A DNA stretch of 10,481 bases from Thermoproteota archaeon (GTDB lineage Archaea > Thermoproteota > Bathyarchaeia > Bathyarchaeales > Bathycorpusculaceae): positions 1-10,481 of the forward strand of contig JAAZFA010000364.1 in assembly GCA_012511995.1 (NCBI GenBank), in the 5' to 3' direction. Below the pieces are notes generated by a model. It worked only from the letters and a program-made list of their open reading frames with translations, did not search any database and was not told the origin of the DNA. Within the stretch, counting starts at the first letter, position 1. Each line of letters starts with the position of its first letter. Made by a program: the position numbers and the translations under genes. Below, one piece after another: positions 1 through 6,140 of this stretch.

Positions 1-1220
1 AAGAAGGCTACTCCAGCTATCCAAGCATCAGGTGTAGCAAATAAAATAAAAAACAAAAGCATAAGACATGTCCCTAATCCTAGCAATGGTAGGAACCGCC
101 ATTTCTTATCGCCATTTTTTAGTTTGTAAGCAGATATGTTAGTAATTGAATAGTTGAATACTAAAGCAAAGGTGCTGATGGCTACAACCTTGTTTAAATC
201 AACAAATAACACTAAGACTGTCATTAACAGACCTGTCGATACTATGGCATAAGACGGTGTGTGAAACTTTTGATGGAGATGTGCCAAGGCAACTGGTAAA
301 TCTCTTCTTCGTGCCATCGAATAAGCCATCCGAGAAACACCTAAAATTGCTGTCAAAAGAACACTTGCAGTAGCCACTAAGCCGCCGATTGCAACCAACT
401 GAACCGCCAAAGAATTGCCTGTAATAGCGATGGCTGAACTCAACGGAGAAGTCGAAGCAGCAAGACCATCTGCACCCAACAACCCTACAGCAACCAACCC
501 CACCAACACATAGACAAACATTGAAATAACAAGCGATAACAAAAGCGCCTTGGGTACATTACGTTTAGCATCTTTGATTTCTTCAGCTACCACTGAGACT
601 CTAGCAAAGCCGCCATAGGCAAAGAAAATGAAAAAAGTAGCATACAAGACACCACTAGAAAAGGGTGTAAACGGCTCAAAATTAGCCACGTTAACGCTAA
701 AAACGCCAAATAATATGAAGAAACCGAGAATAACGAGTTTAATCACAACAAGAAGGTTGTTAATGGTTGCAGATTCTTTTGCTCCAATCAGATTCAAGCT
801 TGTAAATATTAAGCATGTTATCGCGGCGACGATGTTAACTGGCAAACCAGGTATAGATGCCGATAAGTAGAAAGCAAATCCTAAAGAAACCGCTGCTCCA
901 GTGAAGGTATTAGCAACAAGCCACATCCAACCTGCCAAGAAACCCGCGTAAGGTGAAACTAGTTGTCGCCCGTACTCATAGGCGCCGCCTTCTACCGGTT
1001 GCCAAGATGTTAGCTTGGCGAAACTTGAAGCAGTAATAAAAGCAATGACGCCTGCTAAAATCATCGATGAAATGAACGCTGAACCTGCGTATCCAGCGGC
1101 GATTCCAATGATGACAAATATTCCGCCGCCTATGATAGCTCCGACATTGATAGCTATAGCGCTCCATAATCCAATAGACCGCTTTAACCTTGGGGTTTCT
1201 TTGTTTGCCACTTGGTTCAC
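1..1220 (-). CDS. APC-family amino-acid permease, partial (C-terminus off the left edge)
   Basis: Membrane transporter of the amino acid/polyamine/organocation (APC) superfamily; it would import an amino acid or polyamine by proton or solute coupling, but the substrate cannot be read from sequence. The open frame runs on the minus strand from a GTG at 1220 to the window edge, about 406 residues, and lacks the last part of a usual 430-500 residue protein. Residues 11-35 carry the family's first-helix signature (LKRSIGLWSAIAINVG, then AIIGGGIF), the glycine-rich unwound segment that binds substrate. Further hydrophobic helices alternate with short loops, including WQPVEGGAYEYGR and the FAYGGFARVSVVAEEIKDA segment typical of helices 5-6. 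GTG is chosen because the frame is closed by a TAG at about 1260 and no ATG lies in frame before the first helix; the ATG at 1248 is out of frame. There is no clear SD, but a TATA-like CTCTATAG at about 1245-1252 would give a very short leader. Family assignment is strong, start moderate. Confidence 0.9.
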   Translation of the reverse strand, partial: MNQVANKETPRLKRSIGLWSAIAINVGAIIGGGIFVIIGIAAGYAGSAFISSMILAGVIAFITASSFAKLTSWQPVEGGAYEYGRQLVSPYAGFLAGWMWLVANTFTGAAVSLGFAFYLSASIPGLPVNIVAAITCLIFTSLNLIGAKESATINNLLVVIKLVILGFFILFGVFSVNVANFEPFTPFSSGVLYATFFIFFAYGGFARVSVVAEEIKDAKRNVPKALLLSLVISMFVYVLVGLVAVGLLGADGLAASTSPLSSAIAITGNSLAVQLVAIGGLVATASVLLTAILGVSRMAYSMARRRDLPVALAHLHQKFHTPSYAIVSTGLLMTVLVLFVDLNKVVAISTFALVFNYSITNISAYKLKNGDKKWRFLPLLGLGTCLMLLFFILFATPDAWIAGVAF

Positions 1221-1392
1221 TGCTGCAAGGCAAAAGAAACGAAGCCATCTATAGAGGCTCTAACATAGAATTAAACAGCCTGGTGTTTTATTTGCGTAGG
1301 AGAAAAGACGGTCATGAATCTCCTAAGTTGGTGTTGAGATGTTAATAGACGAAGTCAGAGTATTTCAGTAAATTTTATTTCTTGCCGCTCCA

Positions 1393-2286
1393 TTGTGTCA
1401 AGTATGCATAAGACTGCTGCCCTCCTTGACACTCTTAATGCTGCTTCTATCAAGCTTGCTATTTTTGCCTCAATGCTCAGCCATACCTACGCCTTCTGCT
1501 CCAGACTTCACTTTGAAGTATGCCGGTAATTCGTATGATGTGCCACCGACTTACGGTATCGACCCCTACACAAGAAAAAACGTTCTGACTAAAGCGGGTT
1601 ACCATATACAAAATAAATCCATAAAGATCACTATTAAGAACCAACCATTTACCTCTTACTGTAATGAGAATAATTCACTTGTAGGGTTATGGGATTATAT
1701 TCTTGTTAAGAGGCACTTTCAGGATTGGTATACGGGTAAACCAAACGCTGACGGGTATATTTATCGTTCAGATTCCAAATATACCGTAGTTGGATGCGGT
1801 TTAAGCGAAAACAATGGTTCTAACCCTTATAGAAGAAACATTTGGCTATATGACTCAAGGGGTAATTGCAGATGATGCTCAGATAGATTTTAAAATCCAA
1901 GCATTAATAGGCTATAAGACCCAAGTGTCTAGAGGTTCCTATGCCTACCCCTTTGGTGAATCTTGTTATTGCGTTTTTACTGGAGAATCAAGCAATTGGA
2001 GTAATGTGCAAACGGTAAGCATATACCTGAAGGAACGATTTCTGTATCGATCCTGCCAACTTCTACGGAGTCACCGGCTGCAACCCCTTCGCAGAACCCA
2101 ACAGCAACGCCAAAGTAATCAAGTACTCAAAGCGGTATTTGGTTTAGCCTTGACTGGGAGCAAATAGCTATAATCCTATTAGGTGTCACGGTTATTATGT
2201 TAGTATTTGCATTAGTGCTGTCGCGTAAAAGAAACACAGAGCAAACAAGCAACTTCCCTAATCCTTGGATTCCTCAAGAGCCCTAA
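1393..2286 (+). pseudogene. Secreted, C-terminally membrane-anchored protein, frameshifted pseudogene
   Basis: Reading across frames gives one protein of about 297 residues. It has a hydrophobic signal peptide (SLTLLMLLLSSLLFLP, ending near QCSA), an extracellular domain beginning DFTLKYAGNSYDVPPTYG, a Ser/Thr/Pro-rich linker (TSTESPAATPSQNPT), one membrane helix (IAIILLGVTVIMLVFALVL) and a basic end SRKR. This is the layout of an archaeal surface protein; I recall related proteins in Bathyarchaeia with the same VPPTYGIDPYT and IKNQPFTSY stretches, function unknown. Lesions: a frame change at about 1853-1862, a second at about 2018-2024 where ATATA looks like a 2-base TA duplication, and an in-frame TAA at 2116-2118 inside the linker. 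The two shifts restore the original frame. The start is a TTG at 1393; an ATG at 1404 in another frame begins MHKTAALL, which resembles a native N-terminus, so there may be a further lesion near 1420. It ends inside a convergent wHTH remnant. Confidence 0.82.
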
Positions 2287-2506
2287 ATATTGTTACACCT
2301 TTAGCAGTCATAACGTATTTGACTCGATATTTTGATGTATTTTTCTACATAATTACCATGAACTAAACGGCTAAACGTGCCTTCGAACACTGCATGGGTA
2401 ATACTGGTTTTTTGTACCGTGTGTTTCTCAAGTTCAGTTTTGCCTAAGGTTGACGACTTAGTTCATGCAAGATGTTTTTTGCTAACTCCGTATTTATTTT
2501 CTTCAT
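2258..2506 (-). pseudogene. Small winged-helix DNA-binding protein, frameshifted remnant
   Basis: Starting at an ATG at 2506 on the minus strand, the reading is MKKINTELAKNILHELSRQP, then a one-base loss at about 2445-2450 (leading to a TAG in the starting frame), then LGKTELEKHTVQKTSITHAV and FEGTFSRLVHGNYVEK, then a one-base gain near 2322-2332, then RVKYVMTAKGVTIFRALEE and a TAG at 2258-2260. The total is 249 bases, 82 residues when repaired. The arrangement helix 1, PLGKTxL, recognition helix, wing with a Y-V-EK strand, and a terminal YxxTAKGxxxFRxLEE helix is that of archaeal stand-alone winged-helix transcription regulators. Its last ~29 bases overlap the 3' end of the convergent secreted-protein pseudogene. 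No single frame is longer than about 50 codons. The composite reading matches the family closely; I am fairly sure of the fold and of the disruption. Confidence 0.72.
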
Positions 2507-3014
2507 TTTTCAACTGTTTAGGCAATTATTAGAGTCGCCTTTTTTGCCTTTTTAGCTTCAAGGTGAAACGGTCTTTTTGGAGAGTGGAGGGGTTAAAACA
2601 GTTTTTTGCAATCGGTTTGTTAAGTTGGTCATTTCTTTTTTGGGTTTTACTTGTAAATTTGGGTATAGCTTGTTGAATGTTTATGATTCGATTGAAACTA
2701 AGTGTTTCAAGTTATTGTAGTACAGATATTGCAGAGTATCTTTGTTTTTTGTTGGTGAATTAATTGCTAAAACCTACCGGACATAAGTGATTGCGAAAGA
2801 AGTGACTGCTTGATTCTATGTAACTAGCAAAGGATCAATTATCTATTGTACATTTGGTTATTATGATTTTAACATATATGTGTATAATTTGCACAAAGTT
2901 TTTTACATGGTGAAACGAGATTTTTTCAGGGTTAATTTTAAAGTGATTTTGAAATTAGGAGCTATTTTTACGCTTTTTTGTTACTTTAGGCATTATGATT
3001 AGCGGTTCATAAAT
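2507..3014. other. T-rich intergenic stretch without a convincing gene
   Basis: About 500 bases that are strongly T-rich on the plus strand, with many T runs of 5-7. Neither strand has a frame with a recognisable protein; a 24-codon minus-strand frame starting near 2632 has no support. The stretch includes the presumed upstream region of the wHTH remnant (to about 2600) and a perfect 7-bp hairpin at 2692-2710. The base-composition bias could reflect an untranslated RNA or several unidirectional terminators, but nothing shows this directly. Confidence 0.5.
2692..2710. repeat. Perfect 7-bp inverted repeat (TTGAAAC / GTTTCAA, 5-base loop)
   Basis: Arms TTGAAAC at 2692-2698 and GTTTCAA at 2704-2710 flank TAAGT. 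It could form a hairpin or be a dimeric protein site. The arm resembles the ATTGAAAC end of many archaeal CRISPR repeats, but it occurs once and no spacing pattern surrounds it. Confidence 0.45.
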
Positions 3015-3022
3015 TTTAAATA
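3015..3022 (+). promoter_or_regulatory. TATA box TTTAAATA upstream of the lysine-rich micro-ORF
   Basis: TTTAAATA is close to the archaeal TATA consensus. Transcription would start about 25 bases downstream (near 3042-3046), leaving a leader of about 15 bases that carries a GAGGT SD at 3048-3052, 7 bases before the ATG at 3060. No experimental evidence; the ordered TATA, SD and ATG spacing is the support. Confidence 0.55.
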
Positions 3023-3059
3023 CAAATCAGACGCCTAAGTTACTTTTGAGGTTATAATC

Positions 3060-3110
3060 ATGGCTAAGGCTGCAAAAAAGACAACCAAAAAGGCAAAAAA
3101 GAAAAAATAA
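3060..3110 (+). CDS. 16-residue Lys/Ala-rich micropeptide
   Basis: A very short open frame, MAKAAKKTTKKAKKKK, ends at TAA 3108-3110. Eleven... by composition almost all residues are Lys, Ala or Thr, so the peptide would be strongly basic and disordered, like the tails of histones or H1-like proteins, and could bind nucleic acid or ribosomes. That role is inference from composition only. Support for expression is unusual for so short a frame: TTTAAATA at 3015, GAGGT at 3048 with 7-base spacing, an ATG, and a T-run at 3139-3150 downstream. It could also be the surviving end of a longer lysine-rich protein gene, or the marker of a leader transcript reaching pyrD. Confidence 0.5.
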   Translation: MAKAAKKTTKKAKKKK

Positions 3111-3138
3111 GCAGATATAACACTCAGCTATATCCCAA

Positions 3139-3150
3139 TTTTTCTTTTTT
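3139..3150 (+). terminator. T-run terminator after the micro-ORF
   Basis: TTTTTCTTTTTT (11 T of 12) lies 28 bases after the micro-ORF stop and about 120 bases before pyrD. Archaeal RNA polymerase terminates at such oligo-T tracts on the non-template strand without needing a hairpin. It would separate the micro-ORF transcript from pyrD. Confidence 0.45.
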
Positions 3151-3271
3151 AAACACACACAATCATTTTTTCATTCAGAAATAGACAAAAAATACAGGCA
3201 AGCACTTTCCAACCTTTAAGAACGTTTATCTTACTAAACATTGTTAACTAGAATTGATTGGTGGAAAAAAT

Positions 3272-4189
3272 TTGGAAAGTAATGCACTAAGCATAAGCTG
3301 TGCTGGCTTAACATTGAATAACCCCACAATGCTTGCGTCGGGTATCATGGGTTATTCCACAGAATCATTCCAACGCATTGCAAACAGCGGCGCTGGTGCA
3401 GTCGTAACAAAGTCAGTCGGTATTCAGCCACGCGTTGGCTATGTTAACCCCACCGTTGTGCAGGCTGAATCTGGCATAATTAACGCTATGGGACTACCAA
3501 ACCCCGGTATTACCATTTTTTCTGAAGAGATAAAGTTTTCAAAAATGATTCTGCGAGTACCGCTGGTTGTAAGCATTTTCGGTTACTCCGCGGAAGACTA
3601 TGCCGAAGTAGCAAAAAAAGCCAGTGAAGCTGGTGCAGATGCAATTGAACTAAACGTTTCTTGTCCGCATGTAAAGCAAACAGGTGCCGAGATTGGTCAA
3701 AGCCCCAAATTACTTTCTGAAGTTGTCCAACAAGTAAAAATTGCAACGAATAAGCCCTTAATTGTTAAATTATCACCTAATGTTACAGACATCACTATTC
3801 TTGCACAGGCAGCAATCGAAGCTGGTGCAGATGCACTCACGGTGATAAACACATTAAAGGCAATTGCAATTGACGTAGAAACCCAAACGCCTATCCTTGG
3901 CAACATCAAAGGCGGATTATCTGGCGCCGCCATCAAACCAGTTGCGTTGCGGTGTGTCTATGATATAGCTGACCAATTTAAAATTCCAATCATTGGCTGT
4001 GGCGGTATCAAGAACTGGCGAGATGCCGTTGAGTTCTTTTTGGCTGGAGCTTCCATAGTTCAAATAGGCACTGCAGTTGCTGATAACATCGAAGTATTTC
4101 AATCGATAACGAAAGGAATAGAGAACTATCTAAGAAAGAAAAATGCTCGGAGTGTAAAAGACATTGTCGGACTTGCCCATCGCAAATAA
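3272..4189 (+). CDS. pyrD: Dihydroorotate dehydrogenase, catalytic subunit (class 1B)
   Basis: FMN flavoprotein of the cytosol that oxidises dihydroorotate to orotate, the fourth step of UMP synthesis, and passes electrons to PyrK. The 305-residue TIM-barrel has the family landmarks: NPTMLASGIMG (17-27), the K47 region VVTKSVG, NAMGLPNPG (71-79), ELNVSCPHVK (126-135) with Cys131 as catalytic base, as expected for class 1B, KLSPN (166-170), GGLSGAAIKPVALR (214-227) and GCGGI (242-246) for FMN phosphate binding. Length is normal and no lesion is seen. The start is the TTG at 3272, which has GGTGG at 3260-3264 seven bases upstream; a TTG at 3254 in the same frame would add six residues but has no SD. 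A weak TATA-like GTTTATCTTA (about 3224) would place transcription start near 3255, which also favours 3272. pyrK follows after four bases, so the two are one operon. Confidence 0.95.
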   Translation: MESNALSISCAGLTLNNPTMLASGIMGYSTESFQRIANSGAGAVVTKSVGIQPRVGYVNPTVVQAESGIINAMGLPNPGITIFSEEIKFSKMILRVPLVVSIFGYSAEDYAEVAKKASEAGADAIELNVSCPHVKQTGAEIGQSPKLLSEVVQQVKIATNKPLIVKLSPNVTDITILAQAAIEAGADALTVINTLKAIAIDVETQTPILGNIKGGLSGAAIKPVALRCVYDIADQFKIPIIGCGGIKNWRDAVEFFLAGASIVQIGTAVADNIEVFQSITKGIENYLRKKNARSVKDIVGLAHRK

Positions 4190-4193
4190 TCAA

Positions 4194-4982
4194 ATGAGAA
4201 CAACACAGATAGTGCAGATACGCACTGAAAGCCCTTCAGTAAAAACTTTCATATTTACAGACAGATTGTGCAGTAAAGCGAAACCTGGACAGTTTTTGAT
4301 GCTTTGGATTCCAGGAATCGACGAGATCCCGCTTAGTATAATGGATACATCAAATAGTTTAGTTTCAGTTACGGTTAAAGCCGTCGGAGATGCCACACGT
4401 CACCTACACGACATGGTACCCGGCGCAACAATTGGCATTCGAGGACCATTCGGCAATGACTTCACAGAAAGTCGAGGCCGCGTACTTCTTATCGGCGGTG
4501 GAACAGGAACTGCACCTCTACTCTTTCTAGCAAAGAGGCTTGCGCTTAAAACGGATCATCTAGTATTCGTTGAGGGCGCTAAAACAGCTAACGAACTGCT
4601 TTTCATAAATGAAGTAGCAGGAATCTGTCAAGAAAAAAATATAATTACAACAACTGAAGACGGTACAGCAGGCCTACAATGCCTTGTTACGCAACCACTT
4701 GCAAGTTTACTTGAAAAAGAAAACTTTAACATGATATACGTTTGTGGTCCAGAAGTCATGGTTAAAAAAATCTTTGAAATGACCGAAGCACGCAAACTTC
4801 CAATCGAGGCAAGTCTTGAGCGTCTGATGCGTTGCGGAATTGGCTTATGTGGTAGTTGCGTTATCGGTAAATATCGGGTCTGCCGTGATGGGCCAGTGTT
4901 CAATACAATACAATTACGTGAAATGAAGGATGAATTGGGCATTTCAAAGATTGGATTTGATGGTTCTAGAATTCCATTTTAA
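4194..4982 (+). CDS. pyrK: Dihydroorotate dehydrogenase electron-transfer subunit
   Basis: Carries electrons from PyrD's FMN through FAD and a [2Fe-2S] cluster, normally to NAD+; acts in the cytosol as the heterotetramer PyrD2K2. The 262-residue protein has a ferredoxin-reductase-like FAD domain (PGQFLMLWIPG at 31-41, then DEIPLSIM, the IPLS variant common in PyrK), a nucleotide-binding segment LLIGGGTGTAPLLF (98-111), VCGPEVMV (183-190), and the PyrK-specific C-terminal cluster motif with Cys214, Cys219, Cys222 and Cys230 followed by RDGPVF. The ATG at 4194 is placed four bases after the pyrD stop and begins exactly at the conserved domain. A TTG at 4164 in the same frame overlaps the end of pyrD and has GGAGTG at 4149-4154, so a start with ten more residues and translational coupling cannot be excluded. 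No damage is seen. Confidence 0.94.
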   Translation: MRTTQIVQIRTESPSVKTFIFTDRLCSKAKPGQFLMLWIPGIDEIPLSIMDTSNSLVSVTVKAVGDATRHLHDMVPGATIGIRGPFGNDFTESRGRVLLIGGGTGTAPLLFLAKRLALKTDHLVFVEGAKTANELLFINEVAGICQEKNIITTTEDGTAGLQCLVTQPLASLLEKENFNMIYVCGPEVMVKKIFEMTEARKLPIEASLERLMRCGIGLCGSCVIGKYRVCRDGPVFNTIQLREMKDELGISKIGFDGSRIPF

Positions 4983-5099
4983 TTTCAAAACAATAGATGG
5001 CAATGTACCGACTTATTGCCTTTAACGTTTCTATAACTATCTTATCAATTGATTTGATTTTATTAATTTCTATATGAGAGAACATGGTTTTCGTCAAGC

Positions 5100-5110
5100 A
5101 ATATTTATTA
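5100..5110 (+). promoter_or_regulatory. Possible TATA box for the polyferredoxin-hdrA operon
   Basis: AATATTTATTA lies in the 216-base gap between pyrK and the polyferredoxin gene and would give a leader of about 65 bases. Another AT-rich element, TTTATTAA near 5058, is an alternative. The gap length and a T-rich stretch after pyrK suggest a separate transcript rather than readthrough. Confidence 0.35.
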
Positions 5111-5198
5111 CACAAGTATCGCAATCACACATAAGTTCTCTATGCACTTGAAAAATGCAATATCAATAGTTTGGAGAAAAATTGGGTGACGTAATAAT

Positions 5199-6140
5199 AT
5201 GCCGTTTAAAAAATCAAAACAAGACACGGCAGACGCTTTAGTATTAGAATGGGTTTTACAACTGAAAAAATATAAGCTAACACTCGACAGGAACCGTTGC
5301 ATTGGATGCCAAATATGCAGTTTAGCTTGCCCTAAAGCAGCCATTACCACCCAAAAAACGCCCAAAGTCAATAATGAACCTGCAAAGAAAGTTAAAATTG
5401 ACATTGATTTAAGTAAATGCAATTTCTGTGGCGTCTGTGATGTAACCTGCCCACATGGTGCAGTAACGGTCACCCTCAATGGAAAACATGATCTAAAAAT
5501 ACTAACCAAAGAGAGCTACCCTCAGATCATTCGAAATATTACCATCGACACACAGAAATGCGCCAAGGAATGCACACAATGTGAAACAGCCTGCCCGCTT
5601 GACCTGATTAAAGTCACCAAAGTGGGTTTCGATGGAAAACCCGTTAAAGATGTATCCAAGTTATCACCAACTGGGAAAAGACGCGTACAAGTTACCGTAG
5701 ATGTTGCAAAACAATATTGCCCAACTTGTCGAGCATGCGAATATAAATGTGAACCAGGCGCAATCGTAGTCAAAAAAGCCATCGAAGGAAAAATTGCGAT
5801 AAACCAGCAATTATGCCCAGAAGGTTGTCGTGACTGCATTGATGTATGTCCTATAAATGGCACCTTAACAATAGACAAGAATAACAAAGTTACTGTTAAC
5901 GAGTTAACGTGTACCTATTGCGGAGCATGCCAGAATGTTTGCCCAATCCCAGATGCCTTAACACTTTACCGCACAAAAATTCTCCACACCCTAGTTCATT
6001 CGGGCACATGGAACAAGGCACTTGAACGTATTGTAGGCCAACAGAATGCAGCTAAAGAACTTACAGCACGTGCGGCAGATGTACGACGTAACATTGTCGA
6101 TAAAAGGTTTATTATAGAGGAGATGAAAAAAAATGAGTAG
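5199..6140 (+). CDS. Polyferredoxin with six [4Fe-4S] motifs
   Basis: Electron-transfer protein, 313 residues, soluble (no signal or membrane segment). All 24 cysteines fall in six four-cysteine motifs: C34-37-40-44, C74-77-80-84, C121-125-128-132, C174-177-180-184, C206-210-213-217 and C238-241-244-248. Motifs 3 and 5 have CxxxC first spacing, and motif 4 ends CEP rather than CP, so cluster 4 may have a shifted potential. The first ~30 residues (basic, then a helix VLEWVLQLKKY) and the last ~65 (a Lys/Arg/Glu-rich helical tail from residue 258) are outside the clusters and may dock partners. ATG 5199 follows GGGTGA at 5184-5189. The 3' end overlaps the hdrA start by 8 bases, so the two proteins are probably made together and this one likely acts as the electron wire to or from HdrA. 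It resembles polyferredoxins found with HdrA in archaea; the exact orthologue is unknown to me. Confidence 0.9.
   Translation: MPFKKSKQDTADALVLEWVLQLKKYKLTLDRNRCIGCQICSLACPKAAITTQKTPKVNNEPAKKVKIDIDLSKCNFCGVCDVTCPHGAVTVTLNGKHDLKILTKESYPQIIRNITIDTQKCAKECTQCETACPLDLIKVTKVGFDGKPVKDVSKLSPTGKRRVQVTVDVAKQYCPTCRACEYKCEPGAIVVKKAIEGKIAINQQLCPEGCRDCIDVCPINGTLTIDKNNKVTVNELTCTYCGACQNVCPIPDALTLYRTKILHTLVHSGTWNKALERIVGQQNAAKELTARAADVRRNIVDKRFIIEEMKKNE

Noticed and set aside
976..1248. 90-codon minus-strand frame starting with an ATG just upstream of the permease
   Set aside because: It reads the permease gene in the wrong frame; the composition (many Arg, His, Tyr) is not protein-family-like, and the conserved permease frame starts at GTG 1220.
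628..1254. Plus-strand frames over the permease gene
   Set aside because: Antisense shadows of the transporter with no recognisable domain or start signals.
2520..2632. Possible 24-residue minus-strand peptide (MTNLTNRLQKTV...)
   Set aside because: No SD, no TATA at a suitable distance and no recognisable sequence; too short to support without conservation data.
2692..2710. CRISPR-repeat-like ATTGAAAC sequence
   Set aside because: Only one copy with a palindrome around it; no regularly spaced repeats or cas genes in the window.
4628..4942. 104-codon minus-strand frame inside pyrK
   Set aside because: It is antisense to conserved PyrK FAD and [2Fe-2S] motifs and has no features of its own.
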